From the NCBI GenBank assembly GCA_016933275.1, contig JAFGBI010000136.1:1-58542 (forward strand): a DNA stretch of 58,542 nt, written 5' to 3'. The notes under the pieces were generated by a model, which was given only the letters and a program-made list of their open reading frames with translations, had not been told where the DNA came from and ran no database searches. Positions 28,319-36,782 of the stretch are shown piece by piece (the first letter of the stretch is position 1; every line of letters starts with the position of its first letter). The DNA comes from Polyangiaceae bacterium (GTDB taxonomy: Bacteria; Myxococcota_A; Polyangia; Polyangiales; Polyangiaceae). The position numbers and the translations under genes are program-made.

Positions 28319-30864
28319 TAGGGTCGTCCTGGTCGTCGAGGCGGCGGAGTGGCATGGGCGCCGTCCTCCGGCCACGAGTGCTTGGGGTATCGCCGCATGA
28401 GCTCTCGGCGCACGGCCGGGTAGTGCCGCTCCCAGAAGCCAGCCAAGTCCGTGGTCACCTGAACCGCCCGCCGGTTGGGTGCCAAAAGGTGCACCACGAT
28501 GGGGACGGTCCCCTGGCAGATCGTTGGCGTGCTCGTGATCCCGAAGAGATCCTGGATGCGCGCCGCGACGAAGGGAGATCGGCCGCTGCAATAGGTCAAG
28601 CGGAGACGCCGACCCGCGGAAAGTGTCAGCTCGAGCGGTGCCAACCGCTCGAGAGCGGACCGCGTCGGAGGCGGCAAGCTAGCCAGTAACCGGTCCACCA
28701 GGCTCCGCTCGCGGAGCTCGGCGAAGCTCGTGGCGTCGTGGCAGGCCGCGGTGAGCAGCGTGTCGGCGGTTGGCGTCACGGGCACTCCGGTGAGGGCCGT
28801 CGGGGCGTGGGTTGCGATCAGATCGAGGCGTGCCATCACCGACTCGAGCGCATCTGCCTCCCAGGCTCGTGCACGCGCCGCGCGGGCCAGCACTGCGGCT
28901 GCGGCCGGCGATGCATGGGCCCGACCGCGAGCCTCGTCGAGGCTCACGGAACCGTAGGCGAGTCGGGTCACGCGGTCGACGCGCTCGTTGTCCACGTTCC
29001 AAACGAATTCCTCGGATTCCTTGAGCGCGTCGCCTGGCAGGTCGATGAGCCACGCCGGATCGATGGCACTGGCGAGGCGCACGACGATCCCGCGCTGTCC
29101 CGGACCAGTCTGCTCGACGGCGTCGAGGGCCAAGAGGTAGGGGGCGTCGTGCACGACGCTCGACGGACCGAGACGTGCTGGATCACCGCCCACGAGTACG
29201 AGCGCTGGATCACCAGGGCGCCGCCGTCGCGCGACCCGGTCCGGGTAGCCCGTGAGCAGGGCGTAGCGAAGCTCTGCTTCGGCCTGCGCGGGCTGGCTGG
29301 GTCGTGGCCGGTCGGATCGAAGCCCCCGACCGAGTGCGCGCTCAGTGCGTTCGATGGTGGCCACCGCGCGCGGGTCGAGGCCCTCACGGGCCAGGTGTCG
29401 GGCGTGGCCACCGGATATGGAATCGAGCTGGTCGGAGATGGCGGTGACGTCGCAGTCATCGCGCCCGTCGATCCGCGGGCCGTGACGGCCCACGCCGACG
29501 TGCGTCCGGGTGTCCAGCCGTGGGTCTCGCTCGCTCAGGATGGCGGCGGCACGGGCGCCCTCCTCGGTGACTCCGCGGTCCTCACACTCCACCAGCATGC
29601 GAGCGAGGCGAGGGTGTACGGGGAGGTCGAGCATGCGGAGCCCCACCCTGGAGAGGCGACCAGCAGCGTCCACCGCCCCGATGGCAACGAGGAGCTGCTC
29701 GGCGGCGTGAATGGCCGCCGGGGGCGGCTCGTCCAACCATGCGAGCTCGCCTGGCCGAGCGACTCCGGCACCGTGGAGGAGCAGCATCGCTTCCGAGAGA
29801 TCGGCGCGTGCGATCTCGGGAGCGTCCTGCGCGGGGCGTCGATCATGGTCCCCTCGCGTGTAGAGGCGAAGGACGAGTCCGGGGGCGGTGCGTCCCGCAC
29901 GCCCTGCCCGCTGGGCTGCGGAGGCACGACTCGCCGGTCGTGTCGCGAGGCTCGGGACGCCGCTCCATGGCGAGTGGAGGGCGAGCCGGGTGATGCCAGA
30001 GTCGATGACGGTGGTGACACCGTCGATGGTGACCGATGACTCGGCGACGTTCGTGCTAAGCACGATCTTCCGCCGAGCGCTGGGTCCAACCGCGCGCGCC
30101 TGGTCTTCGACCGTGAGGTCACCGTGCAGAGGAAGCACATCGATCCCGTCGCTGGCGACCACGGGTACGATGAGATCGGTCGCCGCGCGTATCTCGGCTG
30201 CACCCGGGACGAAGATCAACACATCCCCAAGGGGGCCCTCACGAAGCACCGTCCGCACGGCCGAAAGGACCTGCGTGGGGAGTGGGCGATCATCCGGCTC
30301 GGGTAGGTGGCGGACCGTGAGCTCGTGGACTCTGCCTTCGCTGGCCACTCGCGGGCAATCCCCGAAGAAACGTGCGATTGTAGCTGCCTGGAGGGTGGCG
30401 CTCATCGCGATGACGATGAGGTCCGGGCGCGTCGTCGTCTGACACCGCCCGAGGAGCGCCAACGTCACGTCGGTCGCCAGGTGCCGTTCGTGGATCTCGT
30501 CGAGCACGATGGCTGCCACGCCGGTCAGCGCCGGGTCACTGGCCATTCGTCGAAGGAGGACGCCGTCCGTCACGTAGCGGACCCGGGTGCGGGAGCTCGC
30601 GACGTCCTCGAATCGGACCGTATAGCCAACCTCGTCACCCAGACGCATTGAACGCTCCTGCGCGACGCGCCGCGCGGCGAGTCGCGCGGCGAGACGCCGC
30701 GGTTCCGACACCAGGATCTCACCCGGACCGGTGGCGGCCATGAGCGCCCAAGGTACGCGAGTGGTCTTACCTGCACCTGGCGGCGCTTCGACGACGACTC
30801 GACGGTGCCCCGCTGCTAGACGGACGATCTCGGGCAGGATGGCGTCGATCGGTAGGCGATCCAT
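28318..30864 (-). CDS. hrpB: ATP-dependent helicase HrpB
   Basis: DEAH-box helicase of the HrpB family, 848 aa from the ATG giving MDRLPIDAILPEIV; an ATG five codons upstream (30879) is equally possible. Motif I is APPGAGKTTRVPWAL, motif II VLDEIHERHLATDVTL, motif III in VIAMSATLQA, and motif VI QRAGRAGRTAPG. The C-terminal HrpB-specific region includes LAYCSGRSP-like LTYCSGRSPFVAARIQDLFG. HrpB substrates are not well defined, though related helicases act on RNA. Its stop lies inside repeat copy C. The start is divergent from the HAD phosphatase gene across about 120 bp. Confidence 0.95.
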   Translation of the reverse strand: MDRLPIDAILPEIVRLAAGHRRVVVEAPPGAGKTTRVPWALMAATGPGEILVSEPRRLAARLAARRVAQERSMRLGDEVGYTVRFEDVASSRTRVRYVTDGVLLRRMASDPALTGVAAIVLDEIHERHLATDVTLALLGRCQTTTRPDLIVIAMSATLQAATIARFFGDCPRVASEGRVHELTVRHLPEPDDRPLPTQVLSAVRTVLREGPLGDVLIFVPGAAEIRAATDLIVPVVASDGIDVLPLHGDLTVEDQARAVGPSARRKIVLSTNVAESSVTIDGVTTVIDSGITRLALHSPWSGVPSLATRPASRASAAQRAGRAGRTAPGLVLRLYTRGDHDRRPAQDAPEIARADLSEAMLLLHGAGVARPGELAWLDEPPPAAIHAAEQLLVAIGAVDAAGRLSRVGLRMLDLPVHPRLARMLVECEDRGVTEEGARAAAILSERDPRLDTRTHVGVGRHGPRIDGRDDCDVTAISDQLDSISGGHARHLAREGLDPRAVATIERTERALGRGLRSDRPRPSQPAQAEAELRYALLTGYPDRVARRRRPGDPALVLVGGDPARLGPSSVVHDAPYLLALDAVEQTGPGQRGIVVRLASAIDPAWLIDLPGDALKESEEFVWNVDNERVDRVTRLAYGSVSLDEARGRAHASPAAAAVLARAARARAWEADALESVMARLDLIATHAPTALTGVPVTPTADTLLTAACHDATSFAELRERSLVDRLLASLPPPTRSALERLAPLELTLSAGRRLRLTYCSGRSPFVAARIQDLFGITSTPTICQGTVPIVVHLLAPNRRAVQVTTDLAGFWERHYPAVRRELMRRYPKHSWPEDGAHATPPPRRPGRP

Positions 30865-30983
30865 GGCTGAGCGATCCATTCGGAGCTTGTCAGGCCGTCA
30901 CCGGTCGGCCAAGGTTGGGATGCAATCGGTGATGGGCCCCTTGCCGGGCCGAGACCCCGAAGGTATGTGTAGGCCGAGGGGTG

Positions 30984-31658
30984 ATGCCCGAGTCTGATGT
31001 CCCGATGACACCGCGACGAGCCGCGCTCTTCGACATGGATCGGACCTTGGTTCGTCGAGACACCGCGTCGCTCTTTCTTCGCTACGAGCGGGACATCGGG
31101 GCCCTGAACGCACGGGATTTCCTCCAGGGTGCTTGGTGGGTGTTCCTCTACACGCTGGGATTCTGCAACGCACCACACGTCGCGGAGAAGGCCCTGCGGC
31201 GGTATTCGGGACGGATCGAGGTACAGCTCTACGAGCTATGCGAGGATTGGTACACCTCCTACGTACGGCAGCACGTGTCGGACGTGGCGCGGCGGGCGGT
31301 CGAGGCGCACCAAGCCAACGGGGACCTGGTGGCGATCGTGACGGGTGCCCTTCGGTTCGCGGCGCGACCCCTCGCCCGGGAGCTGGGGATCGAACATGTC
31401 GTGTGCAGCGAGGTCGAGACCGAGGACGGCAGGCTCACCGGACGACCGCGCCAGCTCTGCTTCGGGTCGTCCAAGGTCGAGCTGGCGGCGCGGGTCGCAG
31501 CGAGCGCGGGTTGTTCGCTCGACGACGCTACGTTCTACACGGACAGCATTACCGATCTTCCGTTGCTCGAGCGTGTGCGCACGCCGGTGGCGGTCAACCC
31601 CGACTCGCGTCTTCGTCGGCTGGCCGCGCGCCGCGGATGGAGGACTGAACGCTGGTAG
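30984..31658 (+). CDS. HAD-IB family hydrolase (SerB/CicA-like phosphatase)
   Basis: HAD superfamily phosphatase, 224 aa from the ATG at 30984; a GTG just before it and an ATG at 31005 are alternatives. Motif I is ALFDMDRTLV with the nucleophile Asp, motif II is IVTGA, motif III Lys lies in GSSKVELAARV, and motif IV is FYTDSITDLPLLE. Helical cap residues follow motif I (TASLFLRYERDIG). HAD-IB enzymes include phosphoserine phosphatase and phospholipid-related phosphatases. The substrate cannot be assigned from sequence. It is divergent from hrpB and convergent with a glycosyltransferase gene. Confidence 0.9.
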   Translation: MPESDVPMTPRRAALFDMDRTLVRRDTASLFLRYERDIGALNARDFLQGAWWVFLYTLGFCNAPHVAEKALRRYSGRIEVQLYELCEDWYTSYVRQHVSDVARRAVEAHQANGDLVAIVTGALRFAARPLARELGIEHVVCSEVETEDGRLTGRPRQLCFGSSKVELAARVAASAGCSLDDATFYTDSITDLPLLERVRTPVAVNPDSRLRRLAARRGWRTERW

Positions 31659-31718
31659 CTCGCTCTCGCGCGCCGCATTCGAATGATGACGGTGGGTTCC
31701 GCGTGGGACCCGCGCGCT

Positions 31719-32441
31719 TCACTCGCCCCGGTGGATGGCTCGCCTCAGCCGCACGAGGTTGCTGAGGACGTTGGGGACACGACGGAACAGGTCGATGGAG
31801 GGCGGACGCTTCTCCATCACCCGGACCGGGATCTCGACGATCCGCCGGTGCGCTCGGTAGGCGCGGATTACGAACTCGCTGGCGAAGACGTCGCGATCGA
31901 CGATGCAAGCCAGAACCAGGTCGAGGAGGGCAGCGCGGCGGAAGGCCTTGAGTCCGTGGGTGTCCGTCCCCTCGAACCCGAGCAGAACGCGGAGGAGGCC
32001 GTTGTAGAGGATGGACGCGGCATGGCGGAGGAACGGGCGTTCGTCCGTGGCCCCACCGACGAGCTTCGAACCGATCACGAGCTCGGCTTGACCTCCCCGA
32101 ATGAGCTCGACGGCTCGCGCGTGGAAGTCGGTGTCGCACAGATCGATCTCCTCACAGATGACGATCTCGCCCCGCGCGCGGAGGATCCCTCGACGCAAGG
32201 CCTTGCCGTAATTGGGCTCGTCGACCGAGAAATGGCCGACCTCCGGGTACTTGGCCGCCAACTCCACGGCCACACGGACCGTGCCATCGGTGGAGCCGTT
32301 CTCGGCCAAGACCACCTCGTAGGACCAACCATGCGGCCGTAGCCGCTCTCGCAGGTCGACGATGGCAGCGTGGAGAATCGGCTCCTCGTTGAAGACCGGA
32401 ATGACGAACGTGATCAGCGGGGAAGCCGCGGCATCAATCAT
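31719..32441 (-). CDS. Family 2 glycosyltransferase
   Basis: GT-A-fold glycosyltransferase, 240 aa from the ATG giving MIDAAASPLITFVIPVFNEE; the frame extends 26 codons upstream inside the FAD gene. Conserved features are FVIPVFNEE, VVLAENGSTDGT, a DPM1-like NYGKALRRGILRARG and EEIDLCDTDF in place of the usual DxD. This looks like a polyprenyl-phosphate or surface-glycan glycosyltransferase. The start overlaps the end of the FAD gene by 8 bp, so the two products probably act in one glycan pathway (inference). Confidence 0.88.
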   Translation of the reverse strand: MIDAAASPLITFVIPVFNEEPILHAAIVDLRERLRPHGWSYEVVLAENGSTDGTVRVAVELAAKYPEVGHFSVDEPNYGKALRRGILRARGEIVICEEIDLCDTDFHARAVELIRGGQAELVIGSKLVGGATDERPFLRHAASILYNGLLRVLLGFEGTDTHGLKAFRRAALLDLVLACIVDRDVFASEFVIRAYRAHRRIVEIPVRVMEKRPPSIDLFRRVPNVLSNLVRLRRAIHRGE

Positions 32442-33744
32442 CGAGTACCTCGGCGGCTCGGCGCGCCGCGTCGCGCCCGAAGGCCAGCGCATCCTCCATG
32501 GAGGAGTAGTTCCATCCACCGTAGCGACCCGTGCTCACGACCCTCCTTTCGCGGAGGAAGGCCTGGACCTCTTCGGTCGCGGCGAAGCACCGCCGATCGA
32601 AGACCACATAGGCGGGGTCCAGGCGGCGGGCGCGGACGAAGGCGATTGCGCCGGTGGGGCCGAGGAAGCCCATCTCGCGCAACCCGGACGCCACTTGCGG
32701 CAGGAGCCGGTCGAGGTCGGGGGGCGCGCGATCGACCAGCTCGACGTAATAGTTGCTCTTGCCCGCCGGGGCCATCTCGGCCGAGAAATTGGAATAGCAG
32801 CCAACCCGATAGAACGGATAGTGGCTTTCGGGCAAGTAGACCCAGTGGTACGGGGCGCCGGCCGGTGCATCGACGGCAACGTCGAGGTAGTAGAGGGGGG
32901 TGGCTCTCAGGGCAGACGCTGCTGCGCGCACCGCCTCGGGGACGGCGTCGACCAGAGGTACCAGCGCGGGCAGCGGAATGGTGCTCACCAGCACGTCGTA
33001 GCCGACGACGCCAGTGGGGAGATGAACCTCACGATGGACGAGGTCGACACGTAGCGGTGCCTGGTTGAGCTCGGCGACACCGCCGAGCTCGCGGTGCATT
33101 GCGGCGGCGAGCGCACCGATGCCGCGGCGCGGGTAGAGGAAACGAGCATTGTAGCCGAGCTCACGATCGACGAGTCCGACAGCGCCCGCGATCACGTCCT
33201 CCGGCGAAGGAATGGGCACGAAGCGCTGGCACCAGTCGCTCGTGATCTCCTCCGCCGAGACGCCCCACAGACGCTCGTTGTAGGGGATCATGAAGCGTTC
33301 GCTGATCCCGCTCCCGAAATGCTGGCGACAGAAGTCCGCGAAATTCTTGGGTGGCGACTGGTGACAAGCTCGCTGCGCTGCCAAAAACCCCATCACGCAT
33401 TCGAACGCGATCCGAGGGGGCAGACCATAGGCGTTCGCCTGGAACGGGTAGCGCGTGAGCACGCCGTGACTCCAGACACGGCTCTGGCGGGCGAGCTCCA
33501 CCACCTCGTCGCCCAGCCAGCCACGGACTCGGGTGATGAGGGGCTCGTCGCGCAAGTGAAGCAGATGACCGGTACGATCGAAGCGGAACCCGTGCTCCGC
33601 GTGGGTGGTCGCGTGACCCCCGACCTCGCCGGCTCGCTCGACGATGCGGAACGGGATCGACCGCTCGCGGAGGTGCACGGCGGTGCTGAGCCCGGTCAGG
33701 CCTGCGCCGAGGATCAGCACCGGAGCGTGGCCCGCGGAATTCAT
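32434..33744 (-). CDS. FAD-dependent amine-oxidase/UDP-galactopyranose-mutase-like protein
   Basis: The product is 436 aa. The N-terminal FAD-binding motif is VLILGAGLTGLSTAVHL, followed by the ERAGEVGGHATT motif typical of protoporphyrinogen-oxidase-like and sugar mutase-like flavoproteins. A central PYNERLWGV resembles the UDP-galactopyranose mutase PYTxKxW motif. The C-terminal FAD contact is GRYGGWNYSSMEDALAFGRDAA. Such flavoproteins often sit in glycan clusters next to GT2 genes, as here. The exact substrate is unresolved. It lies 110 bp downstream of polA on the same strand. Confidence 0.88.
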   Translation of the reverse strand: MNSAGHAPVLILGAGLTGLSTAVHLRERSIPFRIVERAGEVGGHATTHAEHGFRFDRTGHLLHLRDEPLITRVRGWLGDEVVELARQSRVWSHGVLTRYPFQANAYGLPPRIAFECVMGFLAAQRACHQSPPKNFADFCRQHFGSGISERFMIPYNERLWGVSAEEITSDWCQRFVPIPSPEDVIAGAVGLVDRELGYNARFLYPRRGIGALAAAMHRELGGVAELNQAPLRVDLVHREVHLPTGVVGYDVLVSTIPLPALVPLVDAVPEAVRAAASALRATPLYYLDVAVDAPAGAPYHWVYLPESHYPFYRVGCYSNFSAEMAPAGKSNYYVELVDRAPPDLDRLLPQVASGLREMGFLGPTGAIAFVRARRLDPAYVVFDRRCFAATEEVQAFLRERRVVSTGRYGGWNYSSMEDALAFGRDAARRAAEVLDD

Positions 33745-33854
33745 CCTACGCGAGCCGAGCTCTTACCATCCGAGCGGCGGCGGAGTCACGAGGAAGGTGG
33801 CCAAGGGGCGACGTTCGGCGACGGGTCTCCGTCGCTGGGGGTATGGCTGCGCTG

Positions 33855-36614
33855 TCAATGAGCGTCGTTCCAGTCCCGGCCGACACCGACATCGACCACC
33901 AGCGGCACTGCGAGCGACAGCACATCCTCCATCGCGCTCCGGATGCTGGCGCGTGCCGTTTCGACTTCGCCGTCCGGCACCTCGAACACAAGCTCGTCAT
34001 GGACCGTGAGGACCATCCGGGCGCCAGGGGTGGGCGGCTCGGCGAGTGCGAGCATGGCGAGCTTGAGGATGTCCGCCGCGGTGCCCTGGATGGGCATATT
34101 CATGGCCATTCGCTCGGCGGCGAGGCGTCTGGCGCGGTTTGCGCTGCCGATGTCGGGGACCTGGCGACGACGGCCCAGCATGCTGCGTACCGCCTCGCCG
34201 GCTCGGGCCTGCACGAGCGTGTCATCCATGAACCGCCGGACACCCGGGTACCGGCGGTAGTAGGCGGCGATGAAGCTCGACGCCTCCGCTCGTGGGATCC
34301 CGAGGCTCTTGGCCAGACCACTGTCGCCCTGGCCATAGATGATGCCGAAATTCACCGCCTTCGCTCGCCGCCGGAGCTCGGCCGTCACGCCGGTCTCGGA
34401 CACCTCGAAGACCTCCATTGCCGTCCGGGTGTGGATGTCCTGTTGGTGGTGGAAGGCATCGGTCAAGACCGGGTCCGCCGAGAGGTGCGCGAGCACCCGG
34501 AGCTCGATCTGGGAGTAGTCTGCGCTCACCAGGGTTTGTCCCGGCGGCGCCACGAAGGCGCGGCGGATCTGCCGGCCGAGGTCCGTGCGAATGGGGATGT
34601 TCTGGAGGTTCGGATCGCTCGACGAGAGGCGACCGGTGGCGGCCACGGCCTGCTCCCAGCGGGTGTGGATGCGGCCAGTCTTGGGGTGGATCAGCGTGGG
34701 CAGCGTGTCGACATAGGTGCCCTTCAGCTTCGCGAGCTGGCGGACCTCGAGGACCACTCCCGGCAGCGGGTGCTGATCGGCGAGCGCCTCCAGGGTCTCC
34801 GCGTCCGTCGAGCGCGAGGTCTTGGTTCGTCTCAAGGGCTTCAGGCCCAGGTCATCGAAGAGGATCTTCTCGAGCTGACGAGGCGAATGGACGTTGAAAT
34901 CCTGGCCGGCAACCCGCTTGGCCTCGACCTCGAGGCGAGCGAGATCCTCGTCGATGCGTGCGCCGAGCCTCGTCAGGCGCTCCTGGTCCACGAACACCCC
35001 GGCGAGCTCCATGCGCGCAAGCACCGCCGTCAGTGGAAGCTCGACGCGGTCGAGGAGTCCGCTGAGGCGCTCGTCGGCGAGGCGGGGTTCGAGGCGCTCG
35101 CGGAGACGGAGCAGCATGGCGGCTCCCCCGCCCACGAGCTGGGCGACGGCAGCCATCGGGACCTCGTCGAGGCCGATTCGCTTCCCGCGTGTTCCTCGGG
35201 TGAGGTCCTCGCGTGTCGAGGTCGTGACGCCGAGCTCACGGGCGAACTGGTCGGTGAGCCCATGCCGCGCCTCGGGATCCAGGAGGTAGCTTGCCAGGAG
35301 GGCATCGTGGCTGGCGGCTCCGATCTCGAACCCCAGCGGTGCGAGGAGCACCTGCGCTCGTTTGGCGTCATGATAGACCCGTCGCAGCTTCGGGCTCGTG
35401 AGCACCGGTGCGAGCGCGGTTCGAATCACCTCGACCGGGAGCGGGGGGGTCGTCACGAGCTCACGGCGCGCGAAGGGTACATAGTGGCCCCGGCCTGGCT
35501 CATACGCGATACCGATCCCGGCGATCGCCTGCCCGAAATGCCCCTCGGTCACCGGCTCCACGGTCAGTGCGAGCGTTCCCGCACTGAGCGCCTGCGCCAC
35601 GAGGTGGGTGAGTGCTTCCCGTTCGGTGACCACCGCCACCTCTGGGAACTGGGAGGTCGCGGTCGCGACCCCCGTGCCACGGCCTCCCTCCAGCGTGGCG
35701 GGCTCCGTCCCCGTCACGACGGATGACCGCTCGGCGAGGGGGTCGAGGTTCGAGAGCAATCGCTGGAAGCCGAGCTCCAGGTAGAGCGTGCGCAATCGGG
35801 GCACGTCCGGGGTCCCCGGTCGCAGCCGCTCGAGGTCTGGATCGACCGCCGCATCTGTACGCAGGGTCACGAGCTTGCGGCTCAGGTACGCCTGGTCGCG
35901 ATGAGCCGCGAGGGTCTCTCGGAGCTTGGCTCTCGGGACTGTCGCGAGCTCGGCATAGACGCGGTCGAGGGTACCGTGCTCGGCGAGGAGGTCGCGCGCC
36001 GTCTTCGGACCGACGGACGGCACCCCGGGGATGTTGTCCGAGGAGTCGCCCATCAGCGCCAGCAGATCACCGAGCTGATGCACCTCCACCCCGAAGCGAT
36101 CGATGACCTCCGGCGGTCCGAAGACTCGGTCGCGCATCGAGTCCCAAAGCAACACGTCCTCACCCACGAGCTGCATCAAATCCTTGTCGGCGCTGACGAT
36201 CACCACGCGGAGCCCCTGCTCCCTGGCCAGGCGGACCACGGTGGCGATGATATCGTCCGCCTCGAGCCCATCTTGCTGCAGAACGGGGATCGAGAGGGCC
36301 GCGATCACGGCGGCCACGCGTGGAAACTGCACCACCAGGTCATCCGGGGGCACCCCGCGGTTGGCTTTGTACGCGTCGTAGATCCCCTTCCGGAAGCTGG
36401 GGGTTCGCGAGTCCATCGCCACCGCTAACCGTCGCGGGCGCCGCTGCCGCAGCAGGCGCTCGAGCATGGTCACGGTGCCGAAGACCGCGTGGGTCGGCTC
36501 TCCAGCGGCATTCGTGAGCGGCGACAACGCATGGTAGGCGCGGAACACATAGCCGCTGACGTCTACGAGGTAGAGGGCGTCTTCGGTTCCCGGGTCGAAC
36601 AGCCGTGTGGCCAT
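33855..36614 (-). CDS. polA: DNA polymerase I
   Basis: Repair and Okazaki-fragment polymerase, 919 aa from the ATG preceded by GGGGAG. The N-terminal 5'-3' exonuclease domain is complete (MDSRTPSFRKGIYDAYKANR, LEADDIIATV, VSADKDLMQLV, LMGDSSDNIPGVPSVGPKTA). The polymerase domain has motif A DYSQIELRVLAHLS, motif B RRRAKAVNFGIIYGQ and motif C VHDELVFEVPD. The central 3'-5' exonuclease domain is degenerate: the DxE motif reads ALTVEPV (first Asp lost) and the later Asp is replaced in YHDAKRAQVLL. So it probably lacks proofreading, as in Taq polymerase. Confidence 0.96.
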   Translation of the reverse strand: MATRLFDPGTEDALYLVDVSGYVFRAYHALSPLTNAAGEPTHAVFGTVTMLERLLRQRRPRRLAVAMDSRTPSFRKGIYDAYKANRGVPPDDLVVQFPRVAAVIAALSIPVLQQDGLEADDIIATVVRLAREQGLRVVIVSADKDLMQLVGEDVLLWDSMRDRVFGPPEVIDRFGVEVHQLGDLLALMGDSSDNIPGVPSVGPKTARDLLAEHGTLDRVYAELATVPRAKLRETLAAHRDQAYLSRKLVTLRTDAAVDPDLERLRPGTPDVPRLRTLYLELGFQRLLSNLDPLAERSSVVTGTEPATLEGGRGTGVATATSQFPEVAVVTEREALTHLVAQALSAGTLALTVEPVTEGHFGQAIAGIGIAYEPGRGHYVPFARRELVTTPPLPVEVIRTALAPVLTSPKLRRVYHDAKRAQVLLAPLGFEIGAASHDALLASYLLDPEARHGLTDQFARELGVTTSTREDLTRGTRGKRIGLDEVPMAAVAQLVGGGAAMLLRLRERLEPRLADERLSGLLDRVELPLTAVLARMELAGVFVDQERLTRLGARIDEDLARLEVEAKRVAGQDFNVHSPRQLEKILFDDLGLKPLRRTKTSRSTDAETLEALADQHPLPGVVLEVRQLAKLKGTYVDTLPTLIHPKTGRIHTRWEQAVAATGRLSSSDPNLQNIPIRTDLGRQIRRAFVAPPGQTLVSADYSQIELRVLAHLSADPVLTDAFHHQQDIHTRTAMEVFEVSETGVTAELRRRAKAVNFGIIYGQGDSGLAKSLGIPRAEASSFIAAYYRRYPGVRRFMDDTLVQARAGEAVRSMLGRRRQVPDIGSANRARRLAAERMAMNMPIQGTAADILKLAMLALAEPPTPGARMVLTVHDELVFEVPDGEVETARASIRSAMEDVLSLAVPLVVDVGVGRDWNDAH

Positions 36615-36782
36615 GGGCTCCCCGCTTACCGCCCCGCTCCCCACCTGGCCAGTGACGTATCGAGCTGACGATGGCGGGAATGGTGAGACGACCTCCTCTC
36701 GTGACCGACAATCCTTCGCAATTGATTACATTTCGGTGACATTTCGAGCAGGGGAGGTCTGGTACTGGGGCCGTGAGGCAAA

